A DNA stretch of 15,795 nucleotides from Nitrososphaerales archaeon (GCA_030043455.1 JASHXQ010000097.1:1-15795); one strand, 5' to 3'; shown: positions 6,906-14,345, numbered from the stretch's first letter. Program-made: numbers and translations. Notes: generated from the letters alone by a model not told the origin.

Positions 6906-7592
6906 ATGCAGATCGAAGAAGACACTCGGCAAACCGAAGAAACATTCCCAAAGAAACTTCAGGAGTTGAGCGCAAGAGTCTGGGAGAAAGAACTCTTCAA
7001 CAGTCCCTTTCTCCTCGACCTATACGAGGGGAAACTTCCCAAACAGAAATTCGCTCAATATTTGATTCAAGACTATCACTATCTCGTTGGCTTTTCGAGG
7101 GCGATGGCGATGGCTACCGCAAGAGCTGAAGACCTTTTCATCATTAAGGCATTCTACACTCACCTGAAGATCGCTCTTGAATTTGAGTATCCGCGAGTGC
7201 AGAAGATGATCACTTACTTCGGGATCCGGAAAGACGAGCTTGAAAATTCCTCCCCGAAACCTGGAACTGTGGAATACGCGAGCTTTCTCTTGGAGACCTG
7301 TAAAAACTACACTCCCGCACAAATGGTAGCTGCGATCTATCCTTGCATCTTTAGTTACGGATTCATTGGAAAGCGAATAACTCTTGCCATGAAGAAATAC
7401 TACAAAGTGCCGACGAAATACATCTCGTTTACCCTGTATCAAAAGCGGGTATTCACAGAATCCGGCGCAAACACCCTGAGGATTCTTGAGATTGGCACCG
7501 CGAAAGCGTCCAGAGCTGAGGAGAACAAAATCCTGGACAAGTTTTATGCGGCGACGAAATTCGAGCGACGGTTCTGGGATCAGAATTATTAG
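6906..7592 (+). CDS. tenA: TenA/PqqC-family protein (thiaminase II-like)
   Basis: A 228-residue all-alpha protein of the TENA/THI-4/PQQC family. TenA enzymes hydrolyse aminopyrimidine breakdown products of thiamine to salvage hydroxymethylpyrimidine. Key positions line up with the thiaminase II class: Asp56 in QDYHYL (55-60), Tyr124 (VEYASF), Cys147 in YPCIFSYG (145-152), the nucleophile position, and Glu220 in FERRFWD (219-225). This places it nearer the Cys-containing TenA group than PqqC, which forms pyrroloquinoline quinone. No thi genes are in the window and its upstream neighbour is DUF3303, so the physiological substrate is open. ATG 6906 is the natural start; upstream bases are A-rich with no Shine-Dalgarno sequence. 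Confidence 0.82.
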   Translation: MQIEEDTRQTEETFPKKLQELSARVWEKELFNSPFLLDLYEGKLPKQKFAQYLIQDYHYLVGFSRAMAMATARAEDLFIIKAFYTHLKIALEFEYPRVQKMITYFGIRKDELENSSPKPGTVEYASFLLETCKNYTPAQMVAAIYPCIFSYGFIGKRITLAMKKYYKVPTKYISFTLYQKRVFTESGANTLRILEIGTAKASRAEENKILDKFYAATKFERRFWDQNY

Positions 7593-7600
7593 GTTTGCCC

Positions 7601-7609
7601 TAATTAAAT
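7601..7609 (+). promoter_or_regulatory. TATA-like box before dhaL
   Basis: TAATTAAAT lies just after the TenA stop and about 35 bases before the TTG start of dhaL, so dhaL probably has its own promoter and a short leader. Confidence 0.45.
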
Positions 7610-7639
7610 CTGCACCTGAAAGCGACAAGTGATCAATTC

Positions 7640-8299
7640 TTGGTTTTGACCTCTGTCAGATCTGATGAAATTCTGAAAATATTGGACGACGTCACGTCCG
7701 AGATCTCAAGCAATAAGGACTACCTGACGGAACTTGATTCCCTCGGTGGCGACGGCGATCACGGGGTTAACCTTGAAAGAGGATTCCTGAAAGTCCGTAG
7801 CCAGCTTCCTCAACTTCGAAATTCTCGGGATATTGGCTCGATTTTGACAACCATAGGGACAACTTTGCTTTCCACTATAGGAGGTGCGACGGGATCCCTC
7901 TATGGAGCTGCGCTGATAAAAGCCGGCAACGTAACCAAAGGCAAGACCGAACTCCGGGCTCAAGATCTTCCAAGAATTATGGATACCGTGGCTGGCGCGA
8001 TGGTGGATCTGGGCGGTGCTAAAGCCGGAGACAAAACAATGCTGGATGTTCTCCTGCCGGCAACTGAAGCAATCACGCAAGCTGTGAAAGAAAGTGATGA
8101 TTTAGGTTACATTTTGAACATAGGCGCCAAAGCTGCCAGAGAAGGTCTGGAGAGTACCATGTCCATGGTTGCAAAAAAGGGGAGAGCCAGCTACCTGGGA
8201 GAGCGCACGCTCGGCCACTACGATGTGGGAGCTGCTTCCCTGTGTTTGATTATAGAAAGGATCGCGAAATCAGTAACGAGTTTGGAAAAGTCTCGCTAG
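7640..8299 (+). CDS. dhaL: Dihydroxyacetone kinase subunit DhaL (nucleotide-binding)
   Basis: A 219-residue protein, the usual DhaL size. It binds ADP/ATP-Mg and transfers phosphate to dihydroxyacetone held by DhaK. The Mg-binding aspartates are Asp33, Asp38 and Asp40 in LDSLGGDGDHG (32-42), offset by three from those of E. coli DhaL. Other family segments are GGATGSLYG (81-89), GAKAGDKTMLDVLLP (126-140) and GRASYLGERTLGHYDVGA (172-189). The start is probably TTG 7640; CTG codons at 7610 and 7616 are in frame but less likely. It runs head-on into dhaK, and their TAG stops share the CTAG at 8296-8299. In bacteria dhaK and dhaL are normally codirectional with a DhaM phosphoryl donor, which is absent here. 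Confidence 0.92.
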   Translation: MVLTSVRSDEILKILDDVTSEISSNKDYLTELDSLGGDGDHGVNLERGFLKVRSQLPQLRNSRDIGSILTTIGTTLLSTIGGATGSLYGAALIKAGNVTKGKTELRAQDLPRIMDTVAGAMVDLGGAKAGDKTMLDVLLPATEAITQAVKESDDLGYILNIGAKAAREGLESTMSMVAKKGRASYLGERTLGHYDVGAASLCLIIERIAKSVTSLEKSR

Positions 8300-9288
8300 A
8301 TCGGATTCGGAAACGCCGGAGTCCTCTGGGGAGCGAGGAGCATCTGTTTCATCTCCTCGTCAACTCTCAAGAGGGAGAGCGAGAACCCTGCCATCTCTAA
8401 CGAAGTAACGAAATTTCCGGCAATCGCCCTAAACCTCCTGACTCCATCTGCCTCCAGAAGTTCGCACACCTTTCTCGACACCACCTGTAGCTCCATCAAC
8501 GGAGTGCCCCCCATCCCGTTCACCACGAGGCAAACCTCCTCGCCGTTCTGCAGTCCGAGATCCCGTGAGATTTTCCGGTAAAGAAGCTCTGCTACCCGAT
8601 CAGCACTTTGCAGATCCAGTCGTTCCACACCCGCTTCTCCGTGGATCCCGATGCCAATTTCCATCTCACTTTCCCCGAGACTGAAGATGGGTTTGCCCAC
8701 AGCCGGATTGATGCACGATGAGAGGGCCACGCCCATTGATCCTACGTTCGAGATTACTCTCTCCGCAAGCGATTTCACTTCCCCTAAGCCAGCCCCAGCT
8801 TGCGCCCTCGCTCCGGCAATCTTGTGGACCAAAATAGTTCCCGCGACCCCTCGCCGGTTCTCTCTAGCCGACATCACCACATCGTCATTCACGATCACAT
8901 GCTCTACTTCGATCCCCTGAGCCGACGCCATCTGTTCTGCGAGCTTGAAGTTCATTACATCGCCTGCATAATTCTTGATGATGAGCAGCACTCCTTTACC
9001 AGCATTGACAGAAGTGATTGCTGTCAGAATTTGATCAGGCGTGGGAGAGGTAAACACCGCCCCCGCCACAGCCGCATCTAGCATCCCCTCCCCGACGTAG
9101 CCAGTATGCAAAGGCTCATGCCCACTGCCGCCTCCACTAACGAGTGCCACCTTACCCGTTACCGGGGAGTCTTTTCTTACGATCACCCCCGTTCCCGGAA
9201 TATTTACCAAGGACCGAGGATAGAGGAGGGCGAGACCCTCAACGGCCTCGGTCACCGCTTCTTTGGGATCGTTGACAAATTTTTTCAT
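8296..9288 (-). CDS. dhaK: Dihydroxyacetone kinase subunit DhaK (substrate-binding)
   Basis: A 330-residue protein, the normal DhaK length, which binds dihydroxyacetone covalently through a histidine. Visible motifs are GGGSGHEP (52-59, with His57), NYAGD (106-110, with Asp110) and GIHGEAG (214-220, with His216, the hemiaminal-forming residue; E. coli numbering His56, Asp109, His218). All catalytic residues are present. Together with DhaL it makes dihydroxyacetone phosphate for glycolysis or gluconeogenesis. ATG 9288 begins the family-typical MKKFVNDP. It is transcribed on the minus strand against dhaL, so balanced expression needs two promoters. Upstream of the start is a 160-base region shared with the divergent ABC transporter genes. 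Confidence 0.94.
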   Translation of the reverse strand: MKKFVNDPKEAVTEAVEGLALLYPRSLVNIPGTGVIVRKDSPVTGKVALVSGGGSGHEPLHTGYVGEGMLDAAVAGAVFTSPTPDQILTAITSVNAGKGVLLIIKNYAGDVMNFKLAEQMASAQGIEVEHVIVNDDVVMSARENRRGVAGTILVHKIAGARAQAGAGLGEVKSLAERVISNVGSMGVALSSCINPAVGKPIFSLGESEMEIGIGIHGEAGVERLDLQSADRVAELLYRKISRDLGLQNGEEVCLVVNGMGGTPLMELQVVSRKVCELLEADGVRRFRAIAGNFVTSLEMAGFSLSLLRVDEEMKQMLLAPQRTPAFPNPI

Positions 9289-9448
9289 TTCGAATCAGAA
9301 CACTAGGTAAAACAACAAATGGCATTCCACTGGAGCTTTAAGTGTAATCGCTTTTCCCAATTAAATCAAGGCTCTCTTCTAAAATGATAAATTTTTTCCA
9401 GAAAAATTTGTGACTTGCTGGTCCGTATTCTCCGAAAATAAAATTCGA
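9289..9448. promoter_or_regulatory. Divergent intergenic region dhaK / ABC transporter
   Basis: An A/T-rich region. AATTAAATC (9359-9367) and GATAAATTTTTT (9386-9397) are TATA-like on the plus strand. The second would place a transcription start near 9415 and a leader of about 35 bases before ATG 9449. On the minus strand ACTTAAAGC (about 9336-9344) is a weak candidate for dhaK. Assignments are tentative. Confidence 0.3.
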
Positions 9449-10408
9449 ATGATGCCGATGGTAGAAGAACTCCACTGCAATAATCTCACAAAGCAATACG
9501 GAAAAGATTCCCCGGCGCTGAACAATGTGTCTTTCTCGATCAAAACGGAAGGTATCTTTGCCCTCTTGGGAAGAAACGGCGCTGGAAAGACCACCCTGAT
9601 CAGAATACTCGCCACGGAGCTCATGCCCACTTCAGGAAGTGCAACGCTCAATGGCTTGGAAATTGTAAGAGATGCGCGGAGGATAAGAGAACAAATCGCG
9701 GTCATGCCGCAGGAAGCTCGGCTCGTACCATGGCTCACTCCAAGACAGTCGATTTACTCCTATCTTTTGTACCGTGGTTTTGACCGAAGCGTGGCCCGCG
9801 CCAAGGTCGGTGGAGTCCTTGCAAGGCTCGGATTGGGAAAGTACGAAAATACGATGAATCGACATCTCTCCGGGGGAGTAAAACGCCGGGTACTCATGAC
9901 GATGATCCTTGCAACTGACGCGAAGATTCTCTTCGTGGACGAACCCACCACCGGGTTGGATCCAATAATCAGAGCGGATCTCTGGGCGATGCTGAACGAG
10001 TTGAAAAAGACCCATTTCATTTTTCTCACAACACACTATCTCGAAGAAGCTGAAAGACTCGCCGACATGATCGGCATACTGGAGAACGGGAAGCTCCTCA
10101 CTCTGGGTACGCTGGATCAGCTCCGATCGGTGGTCAGGTATCCGTATTCCATACGCGTCATGCAAAAAACCGCGTCAGAATTTAATCCCAAAGTAGGCGA
10201 AGTCATCAAAAGCTCGGACGGCTCAGTTCAGATCTTTACCACGGAAGAAGATGCGGAAGTTCTTTCCGAGCAGCTGGTAAAGGAGAAAAGACGTTTTTCG
10301 ATCTATCCAGTTTCTCTGGAAGACATTTTCAACTATCTGGTGAGAAAACCCATCGAAGAAGACACCCGACACTCCCCCGCCGATCCGGAGATCTCCAATG
10401 AAAATTAA
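9449..10408 (+). CDS. ABC transporter ATP-binding protein (ABC-2 / drug-exporter type)
   Basis: The ATPase half of an ABC-2 type transporter, 319 residues from ATG 9449. Motifs in order are Walker A GRNGAGKT (41-48), Q-loop Gln88 (VMPQEA), signature LSGGVKRR (130-137), Walker B ILFVDEP (150-156) and switch His176 (TTHYLEEAE). The signature has Val where many have Gln, which is common in the DrrA/CcmA-like subgroup. A C-terminal domain of about 110 residues follows. GTG 9410 would add 13 residues of unconserved sequence, and ATG 9458 would remove three more; ATG 9449 is preferred. The gene overlaps the permease gene by 11 bases. The pair probably exports a lipid, drug or polymer; the substrate is unknown. 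Confidence 0.93.
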   Translation: MMPMVEELHCNNLTKQYGKDSPALNNVSFSIKTEGIFALLGRNGAGKTTLIRILATELMPTSGSATLNGLEIVRDARRIREQIAVMPQEARLVPWLTPRQSIYSYLLYRGFDRSVARAKVGGVLARLGLGKYENTMNRHLSGGVKRRVLMTMILATDAKILFVDEPTTGLDPIIRADLWAMLNELKKTHFIFLTTHYLEEAERLADMIGILENGKLLTLGTLDQLRSVVRYPYSIRVMQKTASEFNPKVGEVIKSSDGSVQIFTTEEDAEVLSEQLVKEKRRFSIYPVSLEDIFNYLVRKPIEEDTRHSPADPEISNEN

Positions 10409-11141
10409 CCGGCTGAACCAGGTCTACGCATCCGTTCTGATCGATGCCATCTACCAGATGAAAAATTATCCCATTACTTTGGTGAGCAATGTTATAGCTC
10501 CCTTTTCAGTTCTGATTCTCATAATCATCGTCAGTCATGGCCAGCTTCTCAGCGTCCCCATCGAAGGAGCTCTGATTACGAGCATGATTTCAAGCGGGGT
10601 GACTCTACAAATAGATCTCTCGCATATCAAGAATGATTTCAAGCTTCAGGACATGCTCGTGAGTTCGCCCACCACCGCCCTAACCTATACCTTTGGCATG
10701 GCGATGGCGGCTCTTACAAATTCTCTACCTGCACTAATTGTCCTGACGGTACTCTCTTTTCTTTTCATTCATGCTAGCGTCTTGGGAGCGCTCACGATCC
10801 TTGCAGTATTTTTGTTAATGTTCGCATTCTCGGTGTCACTCGGCTTCATGCTATCGACATTCAGCACAGACATCCAGCAGAACAGGGCCTTCGTGAGCAT
10901 CCTAACCATCGTCCTTGCCACCATAGCGCCGATCTATTATCCGATCACTTTCATCCCTCTCTCGATCAGATTCATTGCCTACCTGTCTCCGGCAACCTAC
11001 GCTGCCGAAATTGCTCAGAACGCTATCGGCGCGCTACCGCTTTCGACTTTGAATTTGCTAATCAACTGGATTGTGCTGGTCATTGTCTCTAGTATCTTGT
11101 TCACGGTCGCAGTGAAAAAGAGCCACTGGCGCGATTCGTGA
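10398..11141 (+). CDS. ABC-2 type transporter permease
   Basis: A 247-residue integral membrane protein with about six hydrophobic segments, near residues 25-47, 55-72, 97-124, 127-152, 165-182 and 219-240. Between the fifth and sixth is the SPATYAAEIAQNAIG segment (207-221), typical of ABC-2 permeases such as DrrB/NodJ. One copy would pair as a homodimer with the ATPase encoded immediately upstream. The ATG is inside the 3' end of the ATPase gene, so translation is likely coupled. It ends facing the minus-strand G1-like gene. The transported substrate cannot be inferred. Confidence 0.9.
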   Translation: MKINRLNQVYASVLIDAIYQMKNYPITLVSNVIAPFSVLILIIIVSHGQLLSVPIEGALITSMISSGVTLQIDLSHIKNDFKLQDMLVSSPTTALTYTFGMAMAALTNSLPALIVLTVLSFLFIHASVLGALTILAVFLLMFAFSVSLGFMLSTFSTDIQQNRAFVSILTIVLATIAPIYYPITFIPLSIRFIAYLSPATYAAEIAQNAIGALPLSTLNLLINWIVLVIVSSILFTVAVKKSHWRDS

Positions 11142-11142
11142 A

Positions 11143-11178
11143 GTTTCGTGGTAGACCAGCGGCTAGCTCGGTCGAAAC
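11143..11178. terminator. Hairpin between convergent genes
   Basis: GTTTCG (11143-11148) pairs with CGAAAC (11173-11178), and ACC-AGC (11155-11160) pairs with GCT/GGT (11166-11172), around a GGCTA loop, with a 6-base bulge on one side and a single base on the other. It fills most of the 57 bases between the ABC permease stop and the G1-like gene stop. A bidirectional 3'-end structure is plausible; no T-tract accompanies it. Confidence 0.35.
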
Positions 11179-11198
11179 GTCGCGGCCAAGTTTATGCT

Positions 11199-11993
11199 TT
11201 AGCTCGTGATCTGGAAGCTCGATCCGCTGGTACCCAAGGCGGAGATGGAAGTTCCAGGAATCTCCCAGGTAACCAGTGTATAGCCCGACATTGCGGCAGT
11301 TTCGCCAAAGGTGGAAGTTCCGTGCTGCGTTCCGGTAATGTCAGAGTCATGCACGCTCGTGTAGTGCCTACCAGAACTGATCGTGCTCAGAGAGGTCAGG
11401 GTGTGACCGTCCGAGCTCAGAATCAAAGCTCCCGAATCGAAGACTGGAGTAAAGCCAGCCGGAGTGTGGGCGTCAGTATCTACTGCGACTCCACCCGTGG
11501 TCTTGTCCTCAAAGTTGGTGTTCCAGTTAACTGGCTTCTGACCGGCAGGCCTCCAGGTGCCTTGAGCTTCGATCACGTCCCCGGGGTGAACCACAACCTT
11601 GGAGATATTACCGTGATTTTCACCGTAATAGCCGGTGTTCGGGTAAACATTGACAAAGGCCCCGTATTCCGCGACTCCGTGGACACAGTTCTGATAAGTT
11701 CCAATCTCCATTGCATCGCCTTCTCCATTTATTCCATCAATTATTACGGAAATGTTGGATACGGAATTAGGTGTGGCCGCACAGTTGGCTGTCGGAACAA
11801 TCCATGATCCTTCCACTCTCAGAGTAGTGTAAGGTCCGATGACTTCGTACCCGGTGTAAAGCGTCTTGCCAGCAGTGGGCGACACCGGCGACGGTGCGGT
11901 TGCAGCAAAGGTAGTCGAGAAAGTGGCTGCACCAAACAAAAAGAATATTCCGGAAAACGCGAGAACACTCAACAATTTTTTCGATCTTACCAA
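11199..11993 (-). CDS. Secreted peptidase G1 (eqolisin)-like protein
   Basis: A 264-residue protein with a signal peptide (basic residues 3-6, hydrophobic 7-22, cleavage near TFA at 28-30). The mature part resembles glutamic peptidases of family G1: VEGSWIVPTA (60-69), ISVIIDGINGEGDAMEIGTYQ (81-101) and VVVHPGDVIEAQ (133-144) match the jelly-roll landmarks VPS, WVGIDG...LQTG and the GD strand. G1 enzymes are acid peptidases with a Gln-Glu dyad. Here the Gln of LQTG aligns with Glu96 (MEIG), and I cannot find the family's conserved A-E-W/F-I-x-E segment that carries the catalytic Glu; the region reads VAVDTDAHTPAGFTPVFDSG. It may be a divergent enzyme or a non-catalytic relative. The start is TTG, as an in-frame TGA lies four codons upstream. 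It is convergent with the ABC permease. Confidence 0.6.
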   Translation of the reverse strand: MVRSKKLLSVLAFSGIFFLFGAATFSTTFAATAPSPVSPTAGKTLYTGYEVIGPYTTLRVEGSWIVPTANCAATPNSVSNISVIIDGINGEGDAMEIGTYQNCVHGVAEYGAFVNVYPNTGYYGENHGNISKVVVHPGDVIEAQGTWRPAGQKPVNWNTNFEDKTTGGVAVDTDAHTPAGFTPVFDSGALILSSDGHTLTSLSTISSGRHYTSVHDSDITGTQHGTSTFGETAAMSGYTLVTWEIPGTSISALGTSGSSFQITS

Positions 11994-12046
11994 TTTGAAA
12001 ATTCACATTGTCGAACTATCGATGAGCATTTCACGTTTGAGAGGCG

Positions 12047-12054
12047 GTTTATAT
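12047..12054 (-). promoter_or_regulatory. TATA-like box of the G1-like gene
   Basis: On the minus strand the bases read ATATAAAC, 54-61 bases before TTG 11993. Transcription starting about 26 bases downstream would give a leader of about 30 bases. Confidence 0.4.
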
Positions 12055-12212
12055 CTTGAGGTATCGACAGTCGAAACCAGAAAATTAAATTTCCCACAGT
12101 GAACAAAGAAATCAGTCCCCGAACTTGGAGAATAACACGGGCCACAGACTGCATCGCAAATTTATTTTCACTTGCACAGATAAAAAAATCATAACAAATA
12201 GTATCACATTTC

Positions 12213-12220
12213 ATAAAATT
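12213..12220 (+). promoter_or_regulatory. TATA-like box of the VOC/PLP operon
   Basis: ATAAAATT is centred about 27 bases before TTG 12244, the spacing expected for a leaderless archaeal transcript. The rest of 12055-12212 is A/T-rich with no gene that I can support. Confidence 0.45.
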
Positions 12221-12243
12221 TTCCAAAAATAGACTCCCGTCTC

Positions 12244-12648
12244 TTGAGCTCAACTACAACCCAAAAAGAAGACAGTTCGTCTATTTTTAGGAATAATGGT
12301 ATTTCTTACTTGGAGATCCCTGCCCGGGATGTTGTTAGATCGGCAGAATTCTATCAAGCAGTTTTTGGCTGGAGAGTGACGGCAAGCCCGAATCATCCGG
12401 GTTTTGAAGATGGAAATGGACATGTAATCGGTCACTGGATAGCTGAGCTTTCAGTTGCGGGGGAAGCCGGTCTCATCCCATTCATCTACGTACAGAACTT
12501 GAAGAATACGCTTCAGAGGATTACTGATAATGGCGGAGAGATTGTAAAGACTCCCAATGCGGAAGGAGATCTATGTGTAGCCAATTTCGAGATCCAGCTG
12601 GAAATGATCTCGGAGCTGGCAGCGTGGGCAGTTATAGCACATCGCTAG
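12244..12648 (+). CDS. VOC (glyoxalase/bleomycin-resistance-like) protein with frame break near the C-terminus
   Basis: The reading frame gives 134 residues. Residues 19-115 are a typical VOC module: GISYLEIPARDVVRSAEFYQ near the start and GGEIVKTPNAEGDLCVANF at its end. Close family members continue with RDPAGN and a W-Q ending. Here the zero frame instead reads EIQLEMISELAAW and stops. The expected DPAGN is encoded in another frame at 12591-12605, so one base appears missing at about 12588-12590. In that frame translation ends at TGA 12686, overlapping the next ATG as ATGA. The third frame holds WQRGQL then stop at 12637, so a second lost base near 12612-12616 is also possible. This is either a broken gene, a base-calling error or recoding. 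VOC proteins bind metal and small substrates; no substrate is assigned. Confidence 0.75.
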   Translation: MSSTTTQKEDSSSIFRNNGISYLEIPARDVVRSAEFYQAVFGWRVTASPNHPGFEDGNGHVIGHWIAELSVAGEAGLIPFIYVQNLKNTLQRITDNGGEIVKTPNAEGDLCVANFEIQLEMISELAAWAVIAHR

Positions 12649-12682
12649 CTTCTTACATGAAAGCCCCAATAGCGCTATACCG

Positions 12683-14140
12683 ATGAAAAAATTCCAGCTC
12701 TACAAGAAACTTTTCCAAAGCCGGGAAAAAATTCTCTCAGACGCCAAGAAACTCGGAGAGACTCTGGGTATCTCCGAGAACATGAAGGGCAGGTTTGGGC
12801 TGACCGGTTCGCACTCCAGTTTTCCTGGACCGATAGCCAAGAGCGTCTTGAACAAGATTGTCGAAGAGCAGGAAACTCGGAGAGCTCTGCCGGAACTGGT
12901 GGACGAGCTGCGCGGTATCGTCAAGGATTTCTACGGTGACGACTACGACGCTGCACCCATCGCTTCCGGAGAAGCCGCTCTCTGGACTTTAATCGATACC
13001 ACCATGACCTCGCCGATGCTTGGCAGAGGCTCAGGTTACCGTTGTCGGTATCTCGTTCCCTTCGAGCGCCACTCCTCCCACCATTCTGGATTTGGACGGC
13101 CCTTTCCGCCAAAGTACAAGTACGTCAATGCGGAGAGGTACATCACCGCTGGAGAGCTCGGCGTCGAGGGAAAACGCCTAACTGATTTGGACACGGTTCT
13201 CGTTCCCTTCACTGGTGCGAGATACGATGCACACGGCATCAAGTACTATCCCTCACCCCTGCTTTCCACGACGAATGGGATAGACTCTGCCGAGAAAATA
13301 GCTGAAGTGGCCGAGAGACACGCGAGCTTGGTAACCGGTTTTGCGAGCTTGGGGTACGACACTCCGGGCTACGGTTATGGCGACAAAAATACAGAAGGTG
13401 TGCCGGAATTTCAATCTAGGGTTGGTAAGCTGGCGAAAAAATACGATGTACCTTACATCACGGATGACGCATGGGGAATGCCCTTCCTCGGCTCCGACCC
13501 CCGTAAAACCGGCGCGAGTGCGATCTTTTACAGCGTGGATAAGGTCATGCGCGGCCCTTTGAGCTCTTTGATCATCGGAAGAGACGAGGTTATGGTTCCA
13601 GTCAGGCGCGCTCTCGCGATGCACAGCCACCGGCACGGCAATCCTTCGGCGTACGCCAAGGCGATGTACTCTGCATTCGATCCAGGAAGAGAGGCAATCG
13701 TGGCGCAAATTGAGATTTTGAAATCGATACGTGACGATCCGGCAATGTGGAAAGCTCTTGCAGATGGCACTTACAAAATCGTAAAGGAAGAATTTGACAA
13801 ATTCAGCTACACAAGATTCGCTTCCGACATTCTAGTGACGAAATCTTACAACAATTTGGGCGTGGAAGTTAATTACGACCGAACTTGGCTTCAGTCCGAA
13901 GAGCCGGGCATTCCAGTCTTTACGGAAGAAGATTCCTTCAGTGGAACCGCCCTCATCGAGTCGGGGTTGAGTACAATTGGAGTACTTCCGACTATTACCT
14001 ACGACGGCAACATCTTAATCTCTCCAGGGCAGGGGACGATCGACGACCAAGGAAAGCTGATCGAAGACAGGATGCGACTGGCAATACGGGCTCTCGTTGG
14101 GGTCATCGAAATTATCTGCAGGTATTCCTTCGAAGCCTAA
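12683..14140 (+). CDS. PLP-dependent enzyme, fold type I (SelA-like)
   Basis: A 485-residue protein. ASGEAAL (94-100) is a phosphate-binding-type turn, ITDDAWG (259-265) supplies the Asp that contacts the pyridine nitrogen, and FYSVDKVMRGPLSSLIIG (282-299) contains Lys287, the likely Schiff-base lysine. The S-x-D-K-x-x-x-GP pattern resembles SelA (L-seryl-tRNA selenium transferase) and its relatives. Archaea use SepSecS rather than SelA for selenocysteine, so this is more likely a SelA-like lyase or transferase of unknown substrate. The N-terminal 45 residues are helical and basic. ATG 12683 overlaps the frame-restored end of the VOC gene, suggesting one operon. I do not recognise a named subfamily. 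Confidence 0.7.
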   Translation: MKKFQLYKKLFQSREKILSDAKKLGETLGISENMKGRFGLTGSHSSFPGPIAKSVLNKIVEEQETRRALPELVDELRGIVKDFYGDDYDAAPIASGEAALWTLIDTTMTSPMLGRGSGYRCRYLVPFERHSSHHSGFGRPFPPKYKYVNAERYITAGELGVEGKRLTDLDTVLVPFTGARYDAHGIKYYPSPLLSTTNGIDSAEKIAEVAERHASLVTGFASLGYDTPGYGYGDKNTEGVPEFQSRVGKLAKKYDVPYITDDAWGMPFLGSDPRKTGASAIFYSVDKVMRGPLSSLIIGRDEVMVPVRRALAMHSHRHGNPSAYAKAMYSAFDPGREAIVAQIEILKSIRDDPAMWKALADGTYKIVKEEFDKFSYTRFASDILVTKSYNNLGVEVNYDRTWLQSEEPGIPVFTEEDSFSGTALIESGLSTIGVLPTITYDGNILISPGQGTIDDQGKLIEDRMRLAIRALVGVIEIICRYSFEA

Positions 14141-14214
14141 GTCCTCAATGCAGTCCTACGTTCGCTCATGGACGTGTGTTAATCCCATTCCTTCGGCAAA
14201 CAAAGAGTCTTAAT

Positions 14215-14283
14215 TTTCAGAAAATGAATGCAACGCAATTACATTAGCTCGTATTTCCAAGAAAAAGCAAAATGTTTCTGAAA
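14215..14283. repeat. Paired TTTCNGAAA palindromes upstream of coxM
   Basis: TTTCAGAAA (14215-14223) and TTTCTGAAA (14275-14283) are exact inverted copies of each other, 60 bases apart, and each is itself a TTTC-N-GAAA palindrome. They lie between the PLP gene and coxM, upstream of a TATA-like stretch. Two operator sites for one regulator is one reading; chance in A/T-rich DNA is another. The whole gap 14141-14345 otherwise holds nothing that I can call. Confidence 0.35.
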
Positions 14284-14305
14284 TTAAAGCGGAAAATCTC
14301 GACAC

Positions 14306-14320
14306 GTTTTTAACTAAAAC
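14306..14320 (+). promoter_or_regulatory. TATA-like stretch before coxM
   Basis: GTTTTTAACTAAAAC, an imperfect palindrome, lies about 33 bases before GTG 14346. It is the best core-promoter candidate for the coxMSL operon. Confidence 0.35.
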
Positions 14321-14345
14321 TCTCGACCGCCAAAATGAAAAGAAC

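Noticed and set aside
7020..7628. A long open frame of about 200 codons on the minus strand across the TenA gene
   Set aside because: It lies opposite a gene with intact family motifs, its translation shows no recognisable domain, and it ends within the next promoter region. It is a coding shadow.
11148..11807. A long plus-strand open frame of about 220 codons opposite the G1-like gene
   Set aside because: No domain or signal peptide is recognisable, and the opposite strand has a signal peptide and family landmarks.
12683..14140. Naming the PLP enzyme selA
   Set aside because: Only the lysine region is similar, no selenocysteine genes are present, and archaea use SepSecS. The family name would overstate the evidence.
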